A DNA stretch of 64,000 nucleotides, taken from Ravibacter arvi. GTDB taxonomy: Bacteria > Bacteroidota > Bacteroidia > Cytophagales > Spirosomataceae. The stretch covers positions 620,001 through 684,000 of the forward strand of contig NZ_BAABEY010000036.1 of the NCBI RefSeq assembly GCF_039540405.1, given 5' to 3'. A program made the translations under genes and the position numbers. This document shows, piece by piece, positions 42,003 through 51,139 of this stretch. Every line of letters begins with the position of its first letter. Position 1 is the first letter of the stretch. The notes under the pieces are model-generated. The model had not been told where the DNA came from and searched no databases. It was given only the letters and a program-made list of their open reading frames with translations.

Positions 42003-42770
42003 ATGAACATTGTCTTGATTATCAGCGTTTTGATGACTGTTTTTTCAGCGTCCGAGTCGAGGCCGCCGCGAAAGAAAATGGACTTGTACCTTCTCATCGG
42101 CCAGTCCAATATGGCAGGCAGGGGCAAGCTGGATAGTGCCGCAGTACTTGAGCGCGAAGGCATCTGGGTGATCCAGGCCGACAATAGCTGGACTGCAGCG
42201 AAAGACCCGGTACACTACGACAAGCCCAAGATGGTGGGCATAGGACCGGGGCTGGCTTTTGCGGAAGAGATCCGTAAGGCTTCCGGACGGCCGATAGGGC
42301 TTATCCCGTGCGCGGTGGGCGGCAGCCGGCTGGACGATTGGGCTACCGGCCGCCGTCATGAGCAAACCGGTATTTATGCTTACGATGCTATGCTGGCGCG
42401 CGTAAAAGAAGCACAAAAACGGGGCCGGTTAAAAGGCATTCTCTGGCATCAGGGGGAGGGTGACAGTACACCGGAGCTTGCCGCAGTATACGGGCAAAAG
42501 CTCAGCGCTTTTTTTGAAAGGCTGAGAAAGGACATCGGGGCAGAAAAAGTGCCTGTCCTGATCGGCACGCTCGGGGATTTTTATGTCAGGAAAAACCCCC
42601 GGGCGGCGGATATCAATAAGATTATAGAGGGATTCCCGGTTCCTGGCGATCACATCTACGTGGTCTCCTCATCCGGCCTGACCGATTTGGGTGACGGTAC
42701 CCATTTTGACGGGCCTTCCGCCAGGGAACTTGGGAGGCGATACGCGGAGCAGTATCTCAAGATAAAATAG
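42003..42770 (+). CDS. SGNH/sialate-O-acetylesterase-type carbohydrate esterase
   Basis: A 255-residue exported esterase. A short N-terminal hydrophobic segment is a probable signal peptide (MNIVLIISVLMTVFSASES). The catalytic Ser is in LLIGQSNMAGRG near residue 37. GGSRLDDW is the second block, WHQGEGDS the third, and TDLGDGTHFDG the C-terminal block with Asp and His. The family removes acetyl groups from sialic acids or xylan-type glycans. It lies on the opposite side of a heptamer element, with no typical ribosome-binding site, and converges with the acyl-CoA dehydrogenase gene 8 bases away. Confidence 0.86.
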   Translation: MNIVLIISVLMTVFSASESRPPRKKMDLYLLIGQSNMAGRGKLDSAAVLEREGIWVIQADNSWTAAKDPVHYDKPKMVGIGPGLAFAEEIRKASGRPIGLIPCAVGGSRLDDWATGRRHEQTGIYAYDAMLARVKEAQKRGRLKGILWHQGEGDSTPELAAVYGQKLSAFFERLRKDIGAEKVPVLIGTLGDFYVRKNPRAADINKIIEGFPVPGDHIYVVSSSGLTDLGDGTHFDGPSARELGRRYAEQYLKIK

Positions 42771-42778
42771 GGGTGCTG

Positions 42779-44137
42779 TTACACAAAGGCACTTTCTCCC
42801 GTAATGGCTCTGCCGACAATCAGTGAATTGATTTCTTTGGTGCCTTCGTAGGAATAAATGGCCTCCGCGTCAGCTACAAAGCGGGCAATGTCATATTGAA
42901 GTAAAATTCCGTTTCCTCCGAATAGCTCGCGGGCGTGATCTACAATGGAGCGCATCCGTAAGGTGCAGAAGACCTTGGCCAGGGATGCATGCTCGTCGGT
43001 GATGGTGCCGCCGTCCTGTAGCTGTGAAAGACGGTAGACCATGGTTTGCATGGCAGTCAGGTCGCCGAGCATGGTGACCAGCAGGTCCTGGACCAGCTGG
43101 AACCCCGCGATCGGCCTGCCGAATTGCCTGCGTTCCATGGTGTATTTCAGCGCGGCTTCGTAAGCGCCGCGGCCGCAGCCGACGGCTTGCCAGGCAACGC
43201 CCGCGCGCGTCATGCGAAGCACGTTGGCGGTGTCTTTGAATGAATTGGCGTTCTGGAGCCGGTCGGCCTCGCTTACTCTACACCCGGTCATGGTGATCAA
43301 CGCATTCTGCACCGTTCGCAGGGCCATTTTGTCTTCAAGCTTTTCTGCTTTGAAGCCCGGATTGTCCTTGCGCACGATAAAACCCTTTACCTGCTGATCG
43401 TCCAGGTCCCGAGCCCAGATGATGGTGATATCCGAAAAGGTCGCGTTCCCTATCCATTTTTTCTGCCCGTTGATAGTCCACTCATCGCCGACCCGCCGGC
43501 AGGTGGTGGTAAGTCCGCCTGCTACTGCCGACCCGACTTCCGGCTCGGTCAACCCGAACGCCCCGATCAGCTCCATCCTTTGCATGCGCGGCAACCATTC
43601 CTGTTTCTGTTCCTCCGAGCCGCATAAGTAGATAGAGCCCATGGCAAGCCCGCTGTGAACCCCGAAAAATGTCGAAATTGAGGCGTCTACACGGGCCATC
43701 TCCATAGCAACGAAGCCTTCCAGGAGAGCGGATTTCCCGGGGCACCCGTACCCATGGTAGGTAAGGCCGGAAATATTCAGTGCCGCCATTTTGGGAATAA
43801 TTTCCATTGGAAATTTGGCCCTGTTCCAGTAATCGTTGGCAATAGGCCGGATTTCAGTTTCCATAAAATCCCGGACCCTTTGCAGCACTTCATGATCATC
43901 CGGGGCGAGCGTTTGACCGAGGCTGTAGAAATCGCCGTTAATCTCCGGCTTTTTCTTCTTATGCCCGCCCCCGGCCTGGATCATCTTCATCATTTTCGAT
44001 AGGTCGTCGTCGTTCATTTTGGAGACCGCCTCCATGACCGCCGGCAGGTCGACTTTTTCGGATATTCTTTGCAATGACTTGAAATCGAGAGATTTGATTA
44101 GTTTTCTGAGACCCGAAAAAGATTGGAAAATACTCAT
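42779..44137 (-). CDS. Acyl-CoA dehydrogenase (glutaryl-CoA dehydrogenase-like)
   Basis: A 452-residue FAD enzyme, longer than the 380-390 of the short/medium-chain branch because of an N-terminal helical extension of about 65 residues (KLIKSLDFKSLQRISEKVDL, DDLSKMMKMIQAGGGHKKK). The core carries GAFGLTEPEVGSAVAGG, WIGNATF, GRPIAGFQLVQ and FGGNGI, and the catalytic Glu in YSYEGTKEIN near residue 430. The TEPEVGSAVAGG and IGNA signatures resemble glutaryl-CoA dehydrogenases. The chain or branched substrate cannot be fixed. It stands alone on the minus strand. Confidence 0.85.
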   Translation of the reverse strand: MSIFQSFSGLRKLIKSLDFKSLQRISEKVDLPAVMEAVSKMNDDDLSKMMKMIQAGGGHKKKKPEINGDFYSLGQTLAPDDHEVLQRVRDFMETEIRPIANDYWNRAKFPMEIIPKMAALNISGLTYHGYGCPGKSALLEGFVAMEMARVDASISTFFGVHSGLAMGSIYLCGSEEQKQEWLPRMQRMELIGAFGLTEPEVGSAVAGGLTTTCRRVGDEWTINGQKKWIGNATFSDITIIWARDLDDQQVKGFIVRKDNPGFKAEKLEDKMALRTVQNALITMTGCRVSEADRLQNANSFKDTANVLRMTRAGVAWQAVGCGRGAYEAALKYTMERRQFGRPIAGFQLVQDLLVTMLGDLTAMQTMVYRLSQLQDGGTITDEHASLAKVFCTLRMRSIVDHARELFGGNGILLQYDIARFVADAEAIYSYEGTKEINSLIVGRAITGESAFV

Positions 44138-44380
44138 AACAGGAAGTGGTTTAGTAGAAGAACGCCGTTGGGCAAAGCAGGAAGCGGTAGCCCGCGGACT
44201 AAAGTACTATCCAAATTTAAACGAAAAAGCGGCCGTGCGACATACATCAGGCGGCTTACTGTATATTTCGTCGCTTGTCTTCCCGGGGCCAAAAAGTTAC
44301 CTTTGGTGCTTTAAGATTAGAAAACAGATAGATGGGGCCGGGGTAAAGCGCCGGTCTCAAGTCGGGAAAATCAGTTGAAT

Positions 44381-44734
44381 ATGTTGAGCATTTACGGAAT
44401 ACCCAATTGTGACACCATAAAAAAGGTAACCAAGTGGCTGGATGGGAAGAAAATTGAGCATACCCTTCATAATTATCGGAAAGACGGTATTTCCCGTCAG
44501 AAGTTGGAGGAATGGTTAAAACAGCAGCCGCTGGAAAAAATACTGAACAAGGCTTCTACCACCTGGAAGGAGCTTTCGGAGAAAGAAAAGGAAAGTGCGG
44601 CCTCGCCGGAAGGCGCTATTACGCTGATGATGGCCCATCCAACCGCTATCAAACGGCCTGTTATAGAGGATCAGAAGGGCAAGGTGCTGGCCGTGGGCTT
44701 TAAGGAAGCCGAATACGAAAAAATTTTCCGGTAA
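44381..44734 (+). CDS. ArsC/Spx-family thioredoxin-fold protein (YffB-like)
   Basis: A 117-residue protein with the N-terminal IYGIPNCDTIKKVTKWL of the ArsC-like fold (only one Cys, in the PNCDT site), HNYRKDGIS and IKRPVIED near the C-terminus. Most single-Cys members are not arsenate reductases. YffB-like proteins bind glutathione, and Spx-type ones bind RNA polymerase. The role here is unknown. I take the ATG at 44381 over an in-frame TTG two codons earlier. It lies 75 bases upstream of proB. Confidence 0.85.
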   Translation: MLSIYGIPNCDTIKKVTKWLDGKKIEHTLHNYRKDGISRQKLEEWLKQQPLEKILNKASTTWKELSEKEKESAASPEGAITLMMAHPTAIKRPVIEDQKGKVLAVGFKEAEYEKIFR

Positions 44735-44809
44735 CCCTCGAAAATGAAGGGGGAGCCGGCTCAAATAGGCGGGCTATATTCCCTAGATTTGCCGAAATTG
44801 TCTTAGAAC

Positions 44810-45841
44810 GTGTCAAAGCCCATTATCATCGTCAAGTTTGGTACCGCTGCAATCACGCGCCCTTCGGGGGAACCAGACCTGGAAATTATGAAGCGTATCG
44901 CGGCTGAAGTGGCCGAGGTACACGACGCCTACCGTGTAATTATTGTTTCTTCAGGGGCAGTAGGGGCGGGAAAATCATTTATAAAACGCTACAAGGGTTC
45001 TCTCTCGCAGCGGAAGGCAGCGGCTTCCATCGGCAACCCCCTGCTGATCAATATCTATTCCGAGGTTTTCAAACCTTATGGAATCCCTATTGCGCAGGGG
45101 CTTTGTGAGCGCCGTCATTTTGCTCATCGCGCTCAATTTCTCCAGCTGAAAGATACCTTTGAGGAGCTCTGGCGGAACGGCGTGATCCCCATTGTCAATG
45201 AAAACGATGTAGTAAGTGACCGTGAGTTGAAATTTTCCGATAATGACGAGTTGGCTACCCTGCTCGCCGCCGGTTTTGGAGCCGAGGCGCTAATGCTGTG
45301 TACTTCGGTAGGGGGGGTCCTGGACGAGGCGGGTGAAATAGTTTCCAAAGTGTCGGATGTAAAAGAAGTATTCCGGTTCGTTCGCACCGACAAGTCGTTT
45401 TTGGGGCTTGGCGGTATGGCATCCAAGCTGACTTTTGCCAAAATGGCCACAAAAATGGGGATCAGGGTGGTGATTTTTGGAATGCGGGAGTCCCAAGGAT
45501 TGTTAAAGGCATTAAAGGGACTGGCCGGTACAGAACTTCTGTCGCACAAAAGCACCCTTTCCGCCCGGAACCGTTGGTTAGGAAGCGGCGGTCTTATTTC
45601 CGGGAAATTGCAGGTGGATGCTGGGGCGGAGCGGGCTATCCTGAAAAGAAACAGCCTGCTGGCAGTGGGGGTGACCAGTGTAACAGGAGACTTTGAAAGC
45701 GGAGAAATTGTTGAGGTAAGCAACCCGGATGGAACCGCAATAGCAGTTGCCAGGGCAAAAATTGCATCGGCCGAGCTGCTTCAGAATATGAAAACACTGA
45801 ATTACGAGGTAGCCAATGCCAATGATATTGTACTTTTGTAA
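44810..45841 (+). CDS. proB: Glutamate 5-kinase with C-terminal PUA domain (GTG start)
   Basis: A 343-residue cytoplasmic enzyme, first step of proline synthesis. The amino-acid-kinase domain shows VKFGTAAIT at the N-terminus, IIVSSGAVGAG, NENDVVSDRELKFSDNDELATLLA, and GLGGMASKL. The C-terminal PUA domain from about 270 (RAILKRNSLLAVGV...) is associated with feedback inhibition and RNA-like folds. The start is GTG (SKPIII). It is followed by a 96-base gap with a half heptamer element and then proA, as in the usual proBA order. Confidence 0.93.
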   Translation: MSKPIIIVKFGTAAITRPSGEPDLEIMKRIAAEVAEVHDAYRVIIVSSGAVGAGKSFIKRYKGSLSQRKAAASIGNPLLINIYSEVFKPYGIPIAQGLCERRHFAHRAQFLQLKDTFEELWRNGVIPIVNENDVVSDRELKFSDNDELATLLAAGFGAEALMLCTSVGGVLDEAGEIVSKVSDVKEVFRFVRTDKSFLGLGGMASKLTFAKMATKMGIRVVIFGMRESQGLLKALKGLAGTELLSHKSTLSARNRWLGSGGLISGKLQVDAGAERAILKRNSLLAVGVTSVTGDFESGEIVEVSNPDGTAIAVARAKIASAELLQNMKTLNYEVANANDIVLL

Positions 45842-45850
45842 GGAAGCTGT

Positions 45851-45892
45851 AGGGAGTTGGAAGTCGGAAATCGGAAATCAGAAATCGGTGGG
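45851..45892. repeat. Half heptamer-periodic element, GGAAATC family
   Basis: Units GGGAGTT, GGAAGTC, GGAAATC, GGAAATC and AGAAATC follow each other between proB and proA. No inverted partner arm is seen within the gap. Confidence 0.7.
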
Positions 45893-45937
45893 TGGTACAG
45901 GCCGGAGCACCGGTTGGAATTTAATTAAAAGAGCGTT

Positions 45938-47230
45938 ATGTCGATAGTCGAATCAAGTGAAAGCATCGGTGAGCTGGAGGCGGAGGAATCCATAGTACCG
46001 CAATTGAAAAGAGTGAAGGCTGCGTCTGCGAGTATCAGGAATTTACCGGACGGGGAGAGCCGCGCGTTGCTGCTTCATCTGGCTGAGTTGGTAGTTGCGC
46101 ATACTGATGAAATTCTCGGGGCCAACCAGAAGGACCTTGACCAGGTGAGCGATACCGATCCGAAAAAGGACCGGCTAAAGCTGACAGCAGCGAGAATTCA
46201 GGACCTGGCAAAGAGCCTTCGCGAGGTAGCAAACCTGGAGAGCCCCGCAGGAAAGGTGCTTACGGAGCGTACCATCGAGCAGGGGTTGCAGTTGAAGAAA
46301 ATAGCCGTTCCGCTGGGCGTGGTAGGTGTGATTTATGAGTCGCGGCCCAACGTAACGCTGGATGTGGCCTCGCTCTGTCTCCGTTCAGGTAATGCCTGCG
46401 TACTGAAGGGCGGGAAGGAGGCTTTCCATTCCAACCGGGCGCTGGTAGCGCTTATCCACGAGGCTTTGGTTGCCTTTAAAGTTGATCCCAATGCGGTGAT
46501 GCTGTTGCCTACGGACCGAAAATACCTGCTGGAATTGCTGAAGGCCGAAAAGTATGTGGATATCGTAATCCCGCGCGGCTCGGAGGCACTCATACAGTTT
46601 GTTAGACAGAATTCACGCATTCCTGCGATCGAAACCGGGGCGGGGGTTTGTCATACCTACGTGGAGAAAACTGCCGACCTGGAAAAGGCGGCCCGAATTG
46701 TTGTTAATGCGAAAGTCTCGCGGCCTTCGGTTTGCAACGCACTCGATTGCATCGTAGTGGACCGGGAAATTGCCGCCGGTTTTTTGCCGAAACTGAAGGA
46801 AGGACTGGAAGCATATAACGTTGAAGTTTTTGCTGATGAAACGGCTTACCCGATTCTGAAATCGGCAGATTACCAGTTTCTTGACCATGCGCAAGATCGC
46901 CATTTCGGCGAGGAATTCCTCGATTTTAAGTGCGCTGTTAAAGTTGTTGAGGACCTCGATGAAGCGTTGAATCACATCCAGCAGTTTTCGTCCAGACATT
47001 CCGAAGCGATTGTATCCAAGGATGCTGCGGCTATCTCGAGGTTTTTGAATGAAGTGGACGCGGCCGCTGTTTATGCCAATGCTTCGACCCGTTTTACCGA
47101 TGGCGGCGTTTTTGGATTGGGTGCCGAAATAGGTATTTCAACCCAGAAACTTCACGCAAGGGGGCCCTTTGCATTGGAAAAACTCGTTACTGAAAAATGG
47201 GTGGTAAACGGTGACGGACAGATAAGATAA
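45938..47230 (+). CDS. proA: Glutamate-5-semialdehyde dehydrogenase (gamma-glutamyl phosphate reductase)
   Basis: A 430-residue aldehyde-dehydrogenase-fold enzyme, second step of proline synthesis. GVIYESRPNVTLDVASLCLRSGN is the family signature, and the catalytic Cys lies in SRPSVCNALDC near residue 268. The C-terminal FGLGAEIGISTQKLHARGP closes the fold. The N-terminus is extended by about 20 residues relative to short forms. Its stop overlaps the start of the M14 peptidase (TAATG), so the next gene is translationally coupled. Confidence 0.96.
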   Translation: MSIVESSESIGELEAEESIVPQLKRVKAASASIRNLPDGESRALLLHLAELVVAHTDEILGANQKDLDQVSDTDPKKDRLKLTAARIQDLAKSLREVANLESPAGKVLTERTIEQGLQLKKIAVPLGVVGVIYESRPNVTLDVASLCLRSGNACVLKGGKEAFHSNRALVALIHEALVAFKVDPNAVMLLPTDRKYLLELLKAEKYVDIVIPRGSEALIQFVRQNSRIPAIETGAGVCHTYVEKTADLEKAARIVVNAKVSRPSVCNALDCIVVDREIAAGFLPKLKEGLEAYNVEVFADETAYPILKSADYQFLDHAQDRHFGEEFLDFKCAVKVVEDLDEALNHIQQFSSRHSEAIVSKDAAAISRFLNEVDAAAVYANASTRFTDGGVFGLGAEIGISTQKLHARGPFALEKLVTEKWVVNGDGQIR

Positions 47231-48462
47231 TGGAACAGGAGGCTGCCGCCGTTGTGAATGACTCCGTTAGGTTGTATGAGGCGTTTGAAAGCTTCAGGGA
47301 GCCGGTACTTACCCGAAGACGTTTCAGACAGGAGCAGATTCTGCCTCTGATCGAAAGGCGGCGCCGGGATTCGGGCTGGGAGGTGACCACAGCGGGATAC
47401 TCCTTTGAAGGGCGGCCTGTTCAAATGCTCAAAACCGGGAAAGGGCGCGCGAAAATATTGCTCTGGTCGCAGATGCACGGCGATGAGCCGACCGCTACGA
47501 TGGCCCTTTTCGATATTTTTAATTTTTTTGATCGGGATGATCCCGGGTTTGCGGCGTTCAAACATCGTATTTTATCCGAGGTCACGCTGTATTTTGTCCC
47601 GATGCTCAATCCTGATGGTGCGGAACGCTACCAGCGACAGACTGCCCAGATGATTGATATGAACCGCGATGCGCTGGCACTTCAAACGCCCGAAGGACGG
47701 ATCCTGAAAGGACTTATCGAAGATTTGAAACCAGAATTCGGCTTCAACCTGCACGATCAGAATCCACGCTATACCGCGGGAAAATCAGGTAAACTGGCCA
47801 CGATTTCCTTTCTGGCTACTTCTTATGACGAAGCGCTGTCGGTAAACGACGTCCGGCTCCGGTCAATGCAGCTTATCGCGGCGATGAACGAAGTGCTGCA
47901 GCAGTTTATTCCGGGGCAGGTAGGGAGGTTCAGCGACGAGCATGAGCCCCGCGCCTTTGGCGACAACATTCAAAAGTGGGGGACCACGCTTGTGCTGGTA
48001 GAATCGGGCGGGTATGCAGGCGACCCTGAAAAACAATATGTGCGCAGGCTGAATTTCGTAGCGCTCCTGACGGGGCTTGCTGCCATTGCGGACCGTACTT
48101 ACGCGCGGAAGCAAATCGGAGATTACGAAGCTATTCCTCAAAATGAGCGGAACGCATACGATTTGATTATCAGGGGAGTCGGGATTGAAATGGCAGGCAA
48201 GACTTTCTTTGTGGATATCGGGATCGATCGCGTAGAGAAAAACGGGCATGGGGACGACGGATTCAAAGTGGAGTCTTCGGTGGAGGAGATGGGAGACCTG
48301 CGGACAAAATCCGGAATAGAGGAGTATTGCGGGAACGGGCTTTGGGTTGATCCGGCATCGTTGCCGCTGGCGCTGGGTGAGCGGGCCGATTTTTTGCTGA
48401 TGCGTGACGGAAAACCTCACGCGACCGTTGAAAATGGAGTCGTTATTGCATCCAGAATATAA
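47230..48462 (+). CDS. M14-family zinc carboxypeptidase
   Basis: A 410-residue protein. The zinc site is H-x2-E in QMHGDEPTA (His83, Glu86), with the third ligand His in FGFNLHDQNPR near residue 177. NPDGAERYQRQTAQMIDMNRD is the conserved M14 substrate-binding region. There is no signal peptide, so a cytoplasmic peptidase is inferred, possibly removing terminal residues from peptides or peptidoglycan fragments. The proA stop and its ATG overlap by one base, which couples it to proline synthesis. The last 70 residues are a beta-rich extra domain without a clear relative. Confidence 0.84.
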   Translation: MEQEAAAVVNDSVRLYEAFESFREPVLTRRRFRQEQILPLIERRRRDSGWEVTTAGYSFEGRPVQMLKTGKGRAKILLWSQMHGDEPTATMALFDIFNFFDRDDPGFAAFKHRILSEVTLYFVPMLNPDGAERYQRQTAQMIDMNRDALALQTPEGRILKGLIEDLKPEFGFNLHDQNPRYTAGKSGKLATISFLATSYDEALSVNDVRLRSMQLIAAMNEVLQQFIPGQVGRFSDEHEPRAFGDNIQKWGTTLVLVESGGYAGDPEKQYVRRLNFVALLTGLAAIADRTYARKQIGDYEAIPQNERNAYDLIIRGVGIEMAGKTFFVDIGIDRVEKNGHGDDGFKVESSVEEMGDLRTKSGIEEYCGNGLWVDPASLPLALGERADFLLMRDGKPHATVENGVVIASRI

Positions 48463-48529
48463 CGAAATGGATTCTAGGTAGTTACAAAAATAAACCTGCC
48501 GAGAATCTGCTTTTTACCTAAATACTTCG

Positions 48530-48537
48530 TAACTTTG
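48530..48537 (+). promoter_or_regulatory. -7 promoter box of typA
   Basis: TAACTTTG matches TAnnTTTG, about 98 bases upstream of the typA start. The -33 position has only a T-run. The long leader may be regulatory, but I see no clear structure in it. Confidence 0.45.
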
Positions 48538-48635
48538 CGGCCTAATTTCAGAATAGAACCATTCAGTTCCATTTTGCCGCTTTTGCTCCGGTATTAACCC
48601 TGCGACACGGCTTTCTGGCGCTCTAATCAAACCTT

Positions 48636-50453
48636 ATGCAATCGATTCGTAACATCGCCATTATCGCTCACGTCGATCATGGGAAGACAACTTTGGTGGA
48701 TAAAATTATCCATGCGTCCAAGCTTTTCCGGGACAACCAGGAGTTCGACGACCTGATCCTGGACAACAATGACCTGGAACGTGAGCGTGGTATTACCATC
48801 GTTTCGAAAAACGTTTCAGTTCGGTATAAAGATGTCAAAATCAACGTAATTGATACCCCTGGTCACGCCGACTTTGGTGGGGAGGTAGAGCGGGTTTTGA
48901 AGCTTGCCGACGGGGTGGTACTGCTGGTTGATGCCTTTGAGGGGCCTATGCCGCAAACCCGTTTTGTGTTGAGCAAAGCGATTCAGCTCGGCTTAAAGCC
49001 CATCGTGATCGTCAACAAGGTGGACAAGGAAAACTGTCGCCCGGACGAAGTCCAGGAGTCGGTTTTTGACCTGATGTTCAACCTGGGCGCCACCGAAGAC
49101 CAACTGGACTTCGTTACCGTTTTCGGGTCATCCAAACAGGGCTGGATGGGGCCGGATTGGAAAACTCCTGCCACCGATATCACCTTCCTCCTCGATACCA
49201 TTATCGATGTGATTCCGGCAGCGCCTTCATTCGAAGGAAAGCCGCAAATGCAAATTACATCGCTTGACTACAATGCTTTCGTTGGCCGTATCGCGATCGG
49301 TCGCGTTTACCGCGGAACTTTACGCGAAGGCGCGCAGATGGCACTTTGCAAAGCCGACGGCAGTATTAAGAAAGTAAAAATAAAAGAGTTGCATGTGTTT
49401 GAAGGACTGGGAAAACAGAAGGTTTCCGAAGTCTCTTCAGGAGAGATCTGCGCCGTGACCGGTATCGACGGTTTCGAGATCGGCGATACGCTCACCGATG
49501 TCGAAAACCCGGAGGCGCTGCCGCGGATTTCTGTCGACGAGCCTACTATGAACATGTTGTTCACCATTAATAACTCGCCGTTTTTTGGTAAGGAAGGTAA
49601 ATTTGTGACCTCCCGTCATCTCCGTGACCGGCTCATGAAAGAAACCGAAAAGAACCTGGCACTACGGGTTGAGTCAACCGATAGCGAGGACAAGTTCCTT
49701 GTTTTTGGCCGTGGTATCCTGCACTTGTCGGTACTGATTGAAACCATGCGCCGCGAGGGCTACGAATTGCAGGTGGGCCAGCCCCAGGTGCTTTTCAAAG
49801 AAGACGAAAACGGGCAACGCCTGGAGCCTATTGAAACACTGGTGGTGGACGTACCGGAGGAGTCGGCCGGAAAGGTGATCGAGCTTGCGACGCAACGCAA
49901 AGGAGAGCTGCTGATTATGGAACCCAAGGGCGACCTGCAGCACCTTGAATTTGAAATTCCTTCGCGCGGGCTGATCGGGCTTCGTTCCAACGTATTGACT
50001 GCGACTCAGGGCGAAGCGATTATGACGCACCGGTTCAAAGCATTCGATACCTACCGCGGTCCCATCGCCGGCCGTATCAACGGTTCCATTATTTCGAAAG
50101 GAACCGGTTCTGCAACCGGTTATACACTTGACAAGCTTCAGGACAGGGGACAGTTTTTTGTCGACCCGGGTGAAGATCTTTACGGTGGCCAGGTGGTAGG
50201 TGAGCATAACCGCCCGAACGATATCGTAGTGAACCTGCAGGAAGCGAAAAAGCTGACCAACATGCGGGCTTCGGGTTCGGACGACGGGCTGCGCATTGCA
50301 CCGAAAATTAACTTTTCGCTGGAGGAATCACTCGAATACATCCAGAAGGACGAGTACCTGGAGGTAACCCCCCAGAACCTTCGGATGCGTAAAATCTACC
50401 TCGACGAAAACGACCGGAAACGGTACGCCAATAAGCTGGAGAGCGTTTCCTGA
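48636..50453 (+). CDS. typA: Translational GTPase TypA/BipA
   Basis: A 605-residue ribosome-associated GTPase in the EF-G class. G1 is AHVDHGKTT near residue 12, the switch I region contains the RGITI element, G3 is DTPGHADF, and G4 is VNKVDK. Domains II and III/V follow and the unique C-terminal domain is present. BipA supports ribosome assembly and stress growth. Monocistronic. Its TGA stop begins a heptamer-periodic element and a bidirectional terminator lies beyond. Confidence 0.97.
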   Translation: MQSIRNIAIIAHVDHGKTTLVDKIIHASKLFRDNQEFDDLILDNNDLERERGITIVSKNVSVRYKDVKINVIDTPGHADFGGEVERVLKLADGVVLLVDAFEGPMPQTRFVLSKAIQLGLKPIVIVNKVDKENCRPDEVQESVFDLMFNLGATEDQLDFVTVFGSSKQGWMGPDWKTPATDITFLLDTIIDVIPAAPSFEGKPQMQITSLDYNAFVGRIAIGRVYRGTLREGAQMALCKADGSIKKVKIKELHVFEGLGKQKVSEVSSGEICAVTGIDGFEIGDTLTDVENPEALPRISVDEPTMNMLFTINNSPFFGKEGKFVTSRHLRDRLMKETEKNLALRVESTDSEDKFLVFGRGILHLSVLIETMRREGYELQVGQPQVLFKEDENGQRLEPIETLVVDVPEESAGKVIELATQRKGELLIMEPKGDLQHLEFEIPSRGLIGLRSNVLTATQGEAIMTHRFKAFDTYRGPIAGRINGSIISKGTGSATGYTLDKLQDRGQFFVDPGEDLYGGQVVGEHNRPNDIVVNLQEAKKLTNMRASGSDDGLRIAPKINFSLEESLEYIQKDEYLEVTPQNLRMRKIYLDENDRKRYANKLESVS

Positions 50454-50533
50454 GGTATAGCTGTGAGGTGTGAGGTATGAGGTGTGAGCCGTATTTGGAA
50501 TGGCTTACACCTCATACCTCATACCTCACACCC
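50451..50533. repeat. Heptamer-periodic inverted-repeat element, TGAGGTG family
   Basis: After the typA stop, units TGAGGTG, TGAGGTA and TGAGGTG form the left arm (to 50490). After a loop of about 14 bases the right arm (GGCTTACACCTCATACCTCATACCTCACACCC, 50502-50533) is complementary. This hairpin is separate from the terminator that follows it. Confidence 0.85.
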
Positions 50534-50535
50534 GA

Positions 50536-50575
50536 AAAGCGCCCCTGCCGGGAAACCGGCAGGGGCGCTTTTTTT
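50536..50575. terminator. Bidirectional terminator between typA and the Lrp gene
   Basis: AGCGCCCCTGCCG pairs perfectly with CGGCAGGGGCGCT around a short GAAA loop region, flanked by A and T runs on both sides. The Lrp stop lies at its right edge (50574-50576). Confidence 0.95.
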
Positions 50576-51035
50576 AAAAGAAAAATTCGGAAGTGTGTTT
50601 TACCTCCTTCAGTACGAACGTGCTGTTCAGAACTCCGATATTGTCGATTTTGGAGAGCTTGTAGCGGACGAAATCATGATATTCTTCCAGGCTTTTGACA
50701 TTGATTTTTAAAAGGAAATCAACTTGCCCCGCCATGTGGTAGCACTCCTGGACTTCTTCAAGGTGCTGAATTTCATTCACAAAATTTTCAATAAAAGCTT
50801 CGTTGTGGTAGCGCATCGAAACCTGGCAGATCGCTGTGACAGGCCTGCCTATTTTCTTCTGGTCAAGTATGGCCACGTATTTGTTGATGAACCCCTGGGC
50901 TTCCAACTTCCGGATTCTTTCGTAAACCGGGGAGATGGTCAGGTTTAAAGCCGCAGCAATGTCTTTCGTGGTTTGCTTGGCGTCCCGTTGAAGTATTTTA
51001 AGAATAGATTTGTCTATTTCATCAAGTGAGTCCAT
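50574..51035 (-). CDS. Lrp/AsnC-family transcriptional regulator
   Basis: A 153-residue DNA-binding protein. The N-terminal helix-turn-helix is DSLDEIDKSILKILQRDAKQTTKDIAAALNLTISPVYERIRKL. The C-terminal RAM (ligand-binding) domain has HLEEVQECYHMAGQVDFLLKI, the usual beta-alpha-beta-beta pattern. I set the start at 51035; an in-frame ATG ten codons earlier is possible. It is divergent from tdh-kbl across 218 bases. In enterobacteria Lrp controls tdh-kbl, so it is a natural candidate regulator here. That is inference. Confidence 0.92.
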   Translation of the reverse strand: MDSLDEIDKSILKILQRDAKQTTKDIAAALNLTISPVYERIRKLEAQGFINKYVAILDQKKIGRPVTAICQVSMRYHNEAFIENFVNEIQHLEEVQECYHMAGQVDFLLKINVKSLEEYHDFVRYKLSKIDNIGVLNSTFVLKEVKHTSEFFF

Positions 51036-51139
51036 TGCAGGAAGTTTTGCTGATGTAAAATGCAAAAAGAATGCTTGTTGGTTTTATTTTCTTTTGTTTG
51101 GCTAATTTTAAGGAATATTTACTGATTATTTTACAATAC

